From: Verrucomicrobiales bacterium
GTDB lineage: Bacteria; Verrucomicrobiota; Verrucomicrobiia; Verrucomicrobiales; DEV007
Reading direction: 5' to 3'
Assembly (NCBI GenBank): GCA_029213265.1
Contig: JARGNG010000032.1
Span: forward strand, 1-50,750
DNA: 50,750 nt
Shown here piece after piece: positions 1-13,000 of this stretch (position 1 is its first letter; every line of letters begins with the position of its first letter). Both the position numbers and the translations under genes were made by a program. The notes beneath the pieces are model-generated. The model was not told the origin of the DNA, searched no databases, and saw only the letters and a list, made by a program, of their open reading frames with translations.

Positions 1-2
1 TG

Positions 3-1032
3 GCAGCGGATCACGGAGCCCTCGCGGCAGCGATCACCGCCGCGATCAGCGGACGCAGTGACCTGGCTTTTGATGGCACGACTCTGACTTACACGGGTGA
101 CGGAAATGCGATGACCGCATTGACGTTCACGATTGCAGCAACCGATGACAGTCTTGTCGAGGCGGATGAGAGCTACACGGTTGCTGCGGGAAGTCCAGGC
201 AGTACCACTGGTTCGGACATTGCGGGGACGGGATCTGTAACTACAACGATCACCGACAACGACGATTCGACTTGGTCGATCGTTGGAGATAGCGCTGTAA
301 GTGAAGGCGATGCGGCGAGTTATACGATTTCGCTCAGCGGAATTCTGCAGAGTGGTCAAGATGCCTCGATCGATATTGCGTTGGTGGACGGCACGACAAA
401 TGCAGCTGATCACGCGGTTCTATTGACCGCAATTAGTGATGCGATCACAGCGGGAGGACGCACGGATCTCAGCCTGGTCGGGAATACGCTTACATTCACG
501 AGCAGTGGCAGCGCGATGGCCGATTTTACATTCGACCTGGGAACGACCGAAGACACGGTTGTTGAGCCGGACGAGGATTATGACATTACCTTGAGCAATG
601 CTGCCAGTTCGGATACGAGCCTGGGAGTATTGATTGGCACAGCGACTGCCAACACGGTGATCGAAAACGATGACAAGATTTCTGTTACGATCAGTGATCC
701 GGTCGTGATTGAAGGAGACTCCGGGCAGGTCGATCTGGTATACACCGTCTCACTCAGCACAGCAGCTTCCGAGGCTGTCACGGTTGACTTTGCAACTGCA
801 AACGGAACTGCAACGATTGCGGGAGGGGACTACGATTCACAGTCAGGAACAGTAACCTTCGGAGTTGGCTCGACGAGCGAGACAATTACGATCAAGGTCA
901 ACGGCGACAACCTTGACGAGTTGAATGAAACGGTCCTTGTAAATCTTACGAATGCCCGTTTCGACGGAGCGGTCGATGCATCTCGCGTTGAAATAACTGA
1001 CAGTCAGGGCACGGGAACGATCACCGACGACG
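3..1032 (+). repeat. Three Calx-beta-like repeats at the visible N-terminal side
   Basis: Three consecutive units, the first cut by the window edge, end in the signature ITDNDD (about 250-264), VIENDD (about 658-675) and ITDDD (about 1020-1032). The third has the classic Calx-beta flow: VxEGDSG near 700, VDFATANGTA near 786, then D-x-LNE-x-VLVNL near 910. The first two share an AADHAxL...ITAGGRTDL segment, indicating local duplication. Calx-beta domains in bacterial surface proteins usually bind calcium and act as spacer or adhesion modules; calcium binding here is inferred from acidic loops only. Confidence 0.75.
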
Positions 1033-4000
1033 ACTTTACGCCGGTAGCGGAAGCAAATGGCGACTACACCATCGACGAGGGCCAGGGCGTGACGCTCAGT
1101 GCCGCCGGAACGACCGATGCTGACGTTCCTGCCGATATCCTGACCTATCGCTGGGATGTCGATGGCGACGGGGACTACGATGAAAATATCACCGGACAGA
1201 CTGCGATCCTAACGTGGGCACAACTGGTGGCTTTGGGAATTAACGATGGTCCCGATTCCCGGACCGTCACAGTCGAGGTAAGTGACGGGACCAACGTGCA
1301 CACCGATACGGCAACGCTTACGGTCGATAACGTCGCGCCGACTGCAAACGATGACAATGCAGGCAATGTCGATGAGGACGTTGAGTTGGTGATTTCGATC
1401 GCCAGCCTACTCTCCAACGACAATGATCCGGCGGGAGTGGAGGATCCATTGACGCTCACTCAGATCATCAGTGCTACGAATGGCACAGCGGTAATCGACG
1501 GGACCAACATCCGCTTTACCGGAGATCAGGACTTCAACGGAACGGCTTCCTTTGTCTATGAGGTTTCCGACGGAGACGGAGGAACGGACCAGGCGACGGT
1601 GACTATCACGGTCGATCCGGTGAACGACGCTCCAGTCAACACCGTGCCCGACACGAGCGTGCTTCCTATCTTCGTGCAGGAAAACGGAGACTTCACCTTC
1701 GACGGACTCACTCCGGATACCACGATCGAAGTCTCCGACGTCGATGTGGCGGAAACCGCGACCGGTACGGGAACGGACGGCCTTCTCGAGATCACCATCC
1801 AGGCATTCCGCGAGGATACCGCAGGGTCTGGTAATTACACGACCCTGAACGGAACTCTCTTCCACGGCCCGACCACAACGGGTGTGACGATTACCGGAAA
1901 CGGCACCGCGACCCTGACTCTCCGCGGCACCGCTGCGGCCATCAATCAGGCGCTGATCGATGCCCGCTACGAGCCGGCGAACGGCTACAACGGGGAAGGC
2001 AAAATCACGGTGACGACGACCGATTTTGGCAATACCGGATCAGGAGGCACCCTCACCGACGTAGACGACATCTTCTTGCGGGTGACACCCGAGAATGATG
2101 CTCCGAGCATCAACTACAGCGGGGGCAGCCAGACGGTCGCCGAGGACACCGATCTCGTCTTCACGGGCGCGACTGCGATCAGCGTTTCTGACTCGGACAT
2201 CAACGAATCAACGGATGTCGCTGGCAACACCGTTGCCGGGGAATTTCAGGTCACGGTTCAGGTGCAGAAGGGAACGCTCACCCTCGACCCGAGTCTCGTC
2301 ATCAATCCTGATCCGAATGTTGGAGACGTCTCCAGCGTCAGCGGAAACGGAACCAGTTCGATCACGTTTACGACGAGCGATGCAACGGCAGCTCTCGATG
2401 GATTGATCTATCGCGGGAACCAGAATTTCTACGGAACCGACCAGATTCTCGTGATCGTGGACGACCAGGGGAATACCGGATTTGGTGGCTCGAAGCAGGC
2501 GGTTCGAATCATTCCAATCACGATTACGGCGGAAGAAGACGCTCCTGTGATTGTCAGTCCGCAGGCGGATGTTTCGGTGGATGTGAATACAGCCCTGAAT
2601 CTCACGAACGTGGTCGAGTTTGAGGAATTTGATCTTGGCGAAGGACACACGGTAACGATCGATTGGGGCGACGGCAGCGGAGTGCAGACGCTGACGTCTA
2701 CCCAGGATGGAAGTGGCAGCCTCGGAAACAATCCGGTCAGCCCGGATGAGCATTCTGCTGACGGAAGCCATACCTACACGGTCGACGGCACTTACACCGC
2801 GACGATCGTGGTGACCGATGATGCAGGAAACACGGCAACGGACACCTTCCAGGTGACAGTGAACAATGTTGCTCCGAGCGCAGTGAGCATTCTTCCCCCC
2901 ATCGTGATCAACGACGAGGGAGACACCGTCAATATCGCGGGAACATTCGTCGATCCCGGAACTACGGAAACGCACACTGTCCAGATCGACTGGGGCGATG
3001 GCTCCGCGATCGAAACGATCAATCTCGCTGCAGGGGTGAAAGCCTTCGCCGGATCGCACGTGTATGCTGACAATGGCAGCTACACGATTACCGCAACGGT
3101 GATCGACGGGGACATGCAGTCCGCATCCGGGAATACCTTTGTGCTGACGCAGAATGCCGATCCGAGTGTCGACAGCGTCTCGCTCAGTTCGAGTGCGATT
3201 GACGAGAATGACACGGTCACGCTCTCGGTGACCTATACGGATGACGGAGTGAAAGACTCCCACACCGTAACGGTGGATTGGGATGACGACTCTTCGCCGA
3301 CTCCGAATACCGACGAGGTCTTCAACGTGGCCGCGATCGATACTCTCGTGGTGGGCAACACCTTCGCAGGTTCAAAGGGCAACACCCTGACCATTACCGC
3401 AGTCGACGCGATTGCAGGGGAGGTGTCGTTCGACATCGACTACCAGTATCTCGACGACGGCATTGCCGGAGTCCCTACTGCTCTCGACGTGGCTGACATC
3501 AATGTCGAAATCGAGGACAAGGACGGCGACAAGGACGATCGCGATATCAGCCTGGTGATTCGCAACGTAGTGCCGGTTGTGGAAGCAGGGCCGAGCCAGA
3601 ATGTCAACGAAGGGGATACTGTGAATCTCGCGGGATCTTTCACCGACGTGGGTACGCTCGACACCCACACGGTCACCTGGAGTCTAGACAGCGCTTCCAA
3701 TGGTCAGACGATCGCCGATGTTAATGCGGCGAACATGAGCTTTGTTCCGAACGACAATGGAACCTATGTGTTCCGTTTTACGGTGACCGATGACGACGGA
3801 GGCACCAGCTCTGACACCGTTACGATCACGGTTAACAACGTCGATCCGGACATCACGGTGGGCGGAACGGATTCCGCCACCGGGACGATCACCGAGACCG
3901 ATGCCGCGAACTTGACGGCAAATGGAACCCTCACGGTAACCGATCCCGGATCCGCCGACACAGTCGACCAGGCTGATACGGGAATTCAGACGGTCGTGGG

Positions 4001-7000
4001 CGATGCCAACGGCATCACGAATGCCACGTTCGACACTATGTTCACCCTGACTTCCACGAACCCGGTGATCGATGGTAGCAGCACGGCTGGCACGATTGCC
4101 TGGCTATTCGACAGCGGAACGGAAACTTTCGACTACCTCGGGGAAGGGGAGACGCTTGTGCTGACCTATCGCATCACTGCGACCGACGATGATGCCGCAA
4201 CCGATACACAGGATGTCGTAATCACAATTACAGGAACCAACGATGATCCGGAAATCCAGGTCGTCAACGTGACTGGGACGATCACGGAAGGCTCCACCCT
4301 GACCGACAACGGTTCGATTACCTTTACCGATCTCGACCTCACCGATCGTCCGGTGGCAACTGAAGCGACCAATACAGTCACCGCTCTCCAGCAGGACGGA
4401 ATTACCGCTCTGACGCTGACGATGGCTCAGCAGACCGCGATCGAAGATGCGTTCTCCATTACCAACGTAGCCGCCAATACCAACGACGGCACGGTGACCT
4501 GGGAATATGACATCACCGAGGCCGAGCTCGACTTCCTCGGCGAAGGCGAAGTCGTCACGGCTGTGTTTACGATCACAGTAACCGATGACGAGGGGGCCAC
4601 CGATACCCAGGATGTCACCATTACGATTACCGGAACCAACGATGATCCTGTCATCACTCCGGGTAATATTACCGGAACGATCACGGAAGGTGGGACGCTC
4701 ACTGATAACGGATCGATTTCCTTTGCAGACGTCGATCTCACTGATCGTCCGACAGCGGGAGAAGTTACTTTCAGCGTGACCCCGAGCGCCGGAGTTTCCA
4801 TGACGGCGGCGCAACAGCAGAAGATCGAGGATGCACTCACGATTTCTGCTGCTGGCGGTAATACCAATGATGGAACGATCAACTGGGATTACACCATCGC
4901 AGAAACCGATCTCGATTTTCTCGGGGCGGGACAGAGCGTGACCTTGGTCTACACCCTGACCGTCACTGATGATGAAGGAAAGACTGACACGGAAAATGTA
5001 ACGGTTACCATCACGGGTGCGAATGATGCGCCGGTGATCACGGTGGGTGGAACTGATTCCGATGCTGCTATTGAGTCCGAAACAAATGCGGCGATTACTG
5101 CGAGCGGAACGCTTTCCGTCGAAGATCTCGATATCACCGATACCGTGAATGCAGCCGTCCAGTCCGTATCGACAACTGGCAACCTCAACGGAATCGATGT
5201 CTCAACCCTGTTGAGCGTTGGAGTGAACCCTGTCATCTCGAATGCAGCGACGACGGGCACAATCAACTGGAGCTTCGACTCGACAGTTGCGAATACCTTC
5301 GATCATCTCGCTGATGGCGAGAGCGTGGTCCTGACCTACACGGTTCGTGCCACCGATTCGACCGGTGCTTTCGATGACCACGATGTCACGATCACGATCA
5401 ACGGAACGAACGATGCCCCTGTCATCACCGATGGAGATGACGTGGCAGGATTGACTGAAACCGACGCAGGTCTCAGCACCAGTGGAACGGTTGCCGTTTC
5501 TGATCTTGATATCACCAACACGGTCAATGTCGTGCCGACCTTGACTGTCGGTGGATCGAGTGATCGCGGCGACGCTGCGGCTCCGAATGATACGACTCTT
5601 CTCGGAATGCTCACGCTGACTCCAGCGACCATTCTCGACAATACTCAAACAAGCGAGACGCTGAACTGGTCGTTTGATTCCGGCACGGAGGCATTCGACT
5701 ACCTTGCCGATGGTGAGGCTTTGATTCTCGAATACACGCTCACGGCAACCGACAGTTCGACGGCGACCGACACGACGACGGTCACCATTATGATCACAGG
5801 AACGAATGACGATCCTGTCATCTCTGACGGACCGGATACGGCTCTCCTGACGGAAAATGGGGCAACCCTCACTGCGGGCGGCGACCTCACCGTGACCGAT
5901 GTGGATACGACTGATGTGGTGACTGCTTCACGTTCGCTTTCCGTCACCGGATCGAGCAATCGCGCAGACGCTGCGGCTCCGACAGATACGGAACTGCTCG
6001 CGATGTTTACCCTCGATGCCGCGACCATTCTCGATAACACAGAGAATTCCGACTCGCTCGGCTGGAGCTTTGATTCTGGTAGCGAGCACTTTGGCTATCT
6101 CGCTGCGGAAGAGGCTCTCATTCTCACCTACACCGTTGAGGTTGAGGACTCCGAGGGTGCAAAGGACACCGAGACTGTGACGATTACGATCACGGGTGCG
6201 AATAACGCGCCGGTCATCACGGGTGGACCCGCGACTACGGGTCTCAGCGAAACCGATGCGGCTCTGACCGATACCGGAACCTTCACGGTCAGCGATATCG
6301 ACACGACCGATGTGGTTACAGCAAGCATGGACTCGCTTTTGATCTCGGGAACGAGTGATCGCCTTGATGCGGCTGCTCCATCCGACGCGCTTCTGGCAAC
6401 CTTCCTGACGGTGACTCCGGCGACGATTCTCAACGGATCGACCAACTCGGCGACTTTGACCTGGAACTTCAACTCGGGAACCGAGTTCTTTGATTACCTC
6501 AGGAAAGACGACAAGCTGATTCTCGAATACACCGTAAAAGTGGCTGATGACGACGGCATGCCGTTGAGCGATACGGAGACTGTTACCGTAACGATTACAG
6601 GAACGAATGACGATCCTGTTATCACTGTCGGCGGTGGAGATTCCGATGCGGAAATGCTGACGGAAACAGACTCTGGACTGATGACCAACGGCACACTCAG
6701 TGTCAGTGACGTCGATACCCGTGACACGGTTGATGCGAGCGTTCTTTCTCTGGCAACAACAGGGGATACCGATGGGCTCACCAATCTGGCTCTCCGTAAC
6801 TTCCTGACAGTCGGTGCCAACCCGGTTATCCTGGGAGCGGCCAACACTGGAGCGATCGCCTGGGACTTTGTCAGTGCGACCGAAGCCTTTGATCATCTTG
6901 CTGCCGGCGAGTCTCTCGTTCTCACCTATACGGTGCGTGCAACTGACTCCGAAGGAGCAACGGACGATCAGATCGTGACAATCACGATCAATGGAACCAA

Positions 7001-10000
7001 CGATGCACCGGACATCACTGTGGAAACAACAGACTCCGCTTTGGAAACAACGGCGGAGACAGGTGGCACGATCACTCTGGGTGACACCTTGAGTGTGTCT
7101 GATGAAGATACGACGGATACCGTCAGTGTTGCCGTCAGTACCGTTGTTCCGAGTGGAGACACCACTGGTTTGGGATCGAACAATGCGGCCCTGCTCAACA
7201 TGCTTTCGGTTGATGTTGGAAATGTGATTGCGAACGGCGTGAAGACCGGAACGATCAACTGGGCCTTCAACAGCGGAACGGAGCATTTTGACTACCTAGC
7301 TGTGGGAGAGACTCTCACTTTGACTTACACCGTCACCGCGACGGACGCACCAACGGGCGCGACGGACACGCAGACGGTCGTGATCAATATCACGGGTGTG
7401 AACACAGCACCGGACATCACGGTGGAGACCGGTGACAAGGCCGCTCATATCTTTACGGAAACGAACGCAGGTCAGTCCACGACCGGAACTCTCACCGTCG
7501 AGGACCTCGACCAGAGCGATACGGTGGCAGCGACCTTCACCCTGAACAACGTCACCGGCGACGATGACGGAATCGGGAACACTGCCTTGCAGAACATGTT
7601 CAGCCTCGGGACCAATCCGGTTATCGACGGAAGCAACACGGCGGGAGTAATTAACTGGGGCTTCGATAGTGGATCGGAAGCCTTCGATCACCTTGCAGTT
7701 GGTGAAAGTCTCGTCCTCGAATATGTCGTAACAGCGACGGATTCACCGACGGGCGCGACTGACACGCAGACTGTAACGGTTACGATCAATGGCACCAATG
7801 ACGCTCCTGTGATTACAGTGGGCGGCGGTTCCGATGCCGAAACGGTGACGGAAACCAACACGACCATTACAACGAGCGGAACGCTTGACGTTGAGGACCT
7901 TGATACGACAGATACGGTATCTGTTTCCGTATCTAACATTGCAACCGTCGGCGATACGGATGGCATCAATGCTACGACGCTGCAGAATATGCTCTCAGTC
8001 GACACCGGAAATGTGATCGATAACGCATCCACGGCTGGGACTATCAACTGGGACTTCAACAGTGGAGCGGAAGCATTTGACCATCTCGACGTGGGCGAAT
8101 CTCTCGTCATGACCTATACGGTCACTGTAACTGACGCTCCGACCGGGGCGACCGACACGCAGACGATCACAATCACGATTAATGGGACCGAGGATACTCC
8201 GATCGCGGTCGATGATGACTACACTGTCTCGAATCCGATCAACGAGGATCAATCTCTCACCATCCCGGCTACGGGAGTTCTTGGGAATGACAGTGACCCG
8301 GATGGAGATCCGATCACGGTGATTTCTCACGACGGATTCAGCGCCAATGGTGCCAAGGTAACTGTGAATGCTGACGGATCGTTCACCTACAATCCAACTA
8401 CGGCTTCGATCCTGCAAGGACTCGACGACGGCGAGTCTATCATTGATACCTTCACTTACACGATTGATGACACAACTGGTCTGCCGGTGAATAACGATGG
8501 GTTAATGGTCGTCCAGGTGGTGAACACCGGAGGGCCGAATCCAGGCACGGTGACATCAAACTGGCAACAGGTCTGGGATGGACTGGATGCGGGTGGCACA
8601 GTTCCCGGAACTGTTGGCGGCTACAATGTCCTGAATCACACGACTGACACGGAAACCGTCTTCGACTATGCCGGAAATGGCGGCAACTTTGGGACAAATA
8701 ACTCAATTGGCACGATCAACGGAGATGGACCTGGCAACACGACTTCGCCCGGCCCGTTTAATCCGGGTGGCGCAGCCGGAGCGAATTACAGCATTCGCGC
8801 TCAGGGCTACCTTGAATTCACGGTAGGAGGCACCTACACCATTGCTCTTGGAAGTGATGATGGTCGCCGGATTTCTCTCACGGAAGCGGCAGCTGGCTCT
8901 GCACCAGGATTTTCCGGATTTACTTCCCGTGGGGACCAGGTGAATGGAGCGTTCGCTTCAGGTGATACTGTCGTTGGATTCTCAGGAGGCACTGGACACA
9001 ATCAGTCGGTGGGAACGTTTACGGTAAATGCAGGAGATATTCTCTATCTTGACGCGTTCTTCTACGAAGGCGGAGGCGGTGATTCAGGGGAGATTTCGAT
9101 TGCACAGGGAACCTTCGGGTCTTTCACGAATACGACCGATTTTAACCTTCTCTCGGATGGTGTGCATGGCATTCAGTTGTCGTCCGATCTGGATCTCACA
9201 ACGACGAGCACGGCAACAGTCAGTATTCTCGTTAACGGTGTGAACGATGATCCCGTTGCTAACAACGATCTTTACGTGGTCAACGAGGACGTTGTCCTCA
9301 ATATCGGAGCCAGTGGAGTGCTTTCGAATGATACGGATCCGGATGATATTGATCTGACAGGCGCAGATGCGGATGAGGATCCGCAGCAGGTTGTCGCCGT
9401 GAACGGCGTCGCCGTAAATGTGGGCACCCAGTTCAGTCTTGCGAGTGGAGCTCTGCTCACGCTGAACGCGGATGGCTCTTTCAGCTACGATCAGAACGGC
9501 GCCTTTGAGCACCTTAGTTCTTCCGACCGCGCGATCGAAACGTTTACTTATACAGTCTCGGATGATGACGGAAATCCGCTCACCGCAACGGGAACTGATA
9601 CTGCTACCGTCACGATTGAAATTAACGGGGTAAATGATGCTCCGACTGCAAACAACGACGGTTACACGGTGACTGAGAATGGAACTCTCACAGTCGATCC
9701 GACTACAGGATTGCTTGTGAATGACACCGATCCGGATACCAATGACCAGCTGGTTGTTACCGGAGTTAATACAACAGGAACGGAAGGAAATGCGACTGTT
9801 AATCTCACGGACGGAAACGACGGGGGACTCATCGCAACTTTTGTTGATCTGAATAATAACTTCGGTGGAACGGCAAACGACATCGATATTGATGTTCGCA
9901 ACTGGTTCACCACAGCTCCGTTGCCGGGTGAGTATTTCATTCTGCAGGCGCTCGGGCGTCTTGGAATGGAACCGACCGTCGCGAACGCGATTGTTCCAAC

Positions 10001-13000
10001 GATCAATTTCCCGAACACGACAGGTGAAGTCTACGGGAGTCTTTCGGCGGCTCCGGATACGGATCATGTAGCAGCGCTGTTCGAAGGGAAGATCAATATT
10101 GCGACCGGCGGCACCTACACTTTCTCGGTCAATGCCGATGATGGTGCGATCATCTTCATCGATGGCGTGCGCGTGAGCGGCATCCGTGATGGAGAAGGTG
10201 GCTTCAATCCTGCCACGAGCGGCACGATCGATCTCACAGCCGGAATGCACGATATCGTGATCGGGCACTTTGAAGGCGGAGGCGCAGGTGGTCTCCAGAT
10301 CAGCTACGACGGGCCGGATACGACCGGACTGACCGTGATTCCTTCTACCGCGCTTTACAATGACGTGGTGACTTCTGGGACCTTTGTCTCAGGGGGGCTG
10401 AAGGGGACGATCTACGACGTCGACAACACCAATGTGAACGGGGTTAACAACCGTGATACCTTTGCCCGATGGAAGGCTCAGCGATATCTACTGCTCGAAA
10501 TTCCGGATGATGCAAACACACTGATGGAGAGCTTCTTCTCATCGGCTTTTGCTAACGATTCGAACATCTTTGTGCCGTGGGTCGACTTTGGATCGGGCAC
10601 AGAGGAGATACCGGGCAATGGTTCCAATACCAATCGTGGTGGAACGACAGGAAATCCTTTCGGGGGAATCCATCAAGCAACAGGAGCGAACACGGATAGC
10701 GATCAAATCGCGGTCATGCTGACCGGCTACCTCGATGTTCCGGTGGGCGGCGACTACACCTTCACCCTGAATTCGGATGATGGTGCAGCTGTCTTTGTGA
10801 ATGGCGTCGAGGCGGTGCTTCGCGTCAATGGCAATGGCTCGGCAACAGGAAGTGCGCTGACCCTGACGGAAGGGCTTAACAAAATTAAGATCGTTCACTT
10901 CGAAGGCGGCGGCGGAGCTCGTCTCCAGGTTCTCTGGGACGGGCCTGGTATCACCGGTGGACCGGTAGTGCTGGGACCTGAGCATCTCTCGTCCACAAAT
11001 ACGGCGGGCGGCGATGGATCCTTCACTTACGATCCCAGCGGACAGTTCGACCATCTCGGTGTTGGCGAGAGTGCTCTCGACACCTTCACCTACACAGTCT
11101 CCGATCGCGACGGGGCAACTTCAACCGCGACTGCAACAATTACGGTGACGGGGGAGAATGACGATGTTCTGAAAGTATCCGGTGCTGGAGATCAGACTGT
11201 GAATGAAGGGGCTCTTCTCTCTTTGACGGACATTATTTCCTTCACAGACATAGATGCTACTGATTTGCATCTCATTACGGTGAATTGGGGCGACGGAACA
11301 TCAAACGATTCGCTTAGTCGCGACACCGATTCCGCGGTCGATCCGAAGCTTGGTGATCCGGCAACTCCGGATACTGGCGAATACACCTCCAATGGGAGCC
11401 ATACCTACGCAGACAACGGTGTCTACACAGTTACGGTGACAGTGGACGACCAGGAAGGCAGCACGATTACTCACACCTTCCAGGTGACGGTGGATAACGT
11501 AGCTCCTACGGGAGTCAACGACACTGCTACGACTGACGAGGACACCTCAATCGTCATCACGAACGCAACCCTTGTTGCTAACGATACAGACCCTGCGAAT
11601 CCGAATGGGTCAACAGGTTCACCGATCAATGATCCTCTCCTCGTGACAGGTGTGGGAACTCCGAATAACGGGGGAACTGCAGTAGTTGATGGCAGTGGAA
11701 ATGTGACATTCAATCCGAATGGTGATTTTGATTACCTTGCCGTGGGCGAAAGCACGACAACGACATTTACCTACATCGTCGATGATGGTGACGGAGGAAG
11801 TAATACAGCGTCAGTAACTGTGACCGTTACAGGGGAGAACGACGATCCGGTCATTACCGTGGGCGGAACGGATTCTGCCGCCGAAGGTGTGACCGAAACC
11901 GACACGACTCTCACGACAAACGGCACGCTCAGCGTCGAAGACCTCGATACGAGTGATACGGTCGCCGTGACGGTTACTTCTGTTTCTGTTACTGGAAATG
12001 ATGATGGTCTGGGCAATCCTGCGATTCTCGCGATGCTCACGACGGGAACCAATCCTGTGATTGGGAACACGGCGACTGACGGAACGATCAACTGGAGCTT
12101 TGACAGTCTCGGTGAAGCGTTTGATCACCTTGGCGAAGGCGAATTGATTGTGCTCGAATACACAATTACAGCAACGGACAGCCAGGGAGCAACGGACACG
12201 CAGACTGTGACAATCACGATCCGTGGGGTCAACGATGAGCCGGTTCTCACGAACGTTGCGATCACCGACGCCAACGAGGGCTCGCAGACGGTCCTTTCCG
12301 GAACAGTGACCGATCTGGATTACAACGGACAATACACCCTGACAATCAACTGGGGCGACCCGAACGATCCGGACATCGAGGCAATCGATCTCGCCCAGAT
12401 TACTCCGGCACAGGGAACGTTTAATGCGACGACGGGAGAGTTTACGATTTTCCACACCTATGCGGACGACGATCCAACGAATACGGCGCAGGACGACTAC
12501 ACGGTTTCCGTGCAGGCCTGGGAGACTCTCGGATACAAGCTCGTAGCGCACTACAACTTCGACAATGGCGACGCGACCGATTCCAGTGGAAACGCAAATC
12601 ACGGAACGATCTCCGGAACGGGAATTACCTTTGATTCAACCGATGCACCGGCCGCGCTGAACGGCGGGGGATCGGTGGAAGGGCAGGATACTGGATTTAT
12701 CAATGTTGCTCACTCTGCCTCTCTTGGAGAAATCGATGATCAACTTACGGTTTCCTTCTGGATCCGCGCGGCAGCTGGTGACAATGACAATTGGTTCCGG
12801 GTCATCCGCAAAGGCGACGAAGTGAGCGGGAACACCACATGGATGGTGAATCGGGATAGTAATACCAGCGAACTCAACTTCCGTACCGACACAGCGGGAG
12901 GAGCACACAACCAGAATCGCCATCGTGCGACAGGAGACAATGTCCTTGATGGAACCTGGCATCACGTGACCTACGTCCTCGACGCAGGAAGCACGAAGGA

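Noticed and set aside
2208..3263. Long minus-strand ORF (351 aa) opposite the giant gene, and similar ones at 5928-7286, 9084-10268 and 21225-22568
   Set aside because: The translations are Arg/Ile/Val/Ser-rich and repeat with the same period as the sense repeats. They arise from the biased Thr/Asp/Gly/Asn codons of the sense strand and show no domain or start signal.
3849..8201. Regular roughly 400-bp repeats considered as a CRISPR-like or satellite array
   Set aside because: The repeats are in frame with one protein, vary in sequence and length, and match VCBS motifs. There are no short identical repeats with unique spacers.
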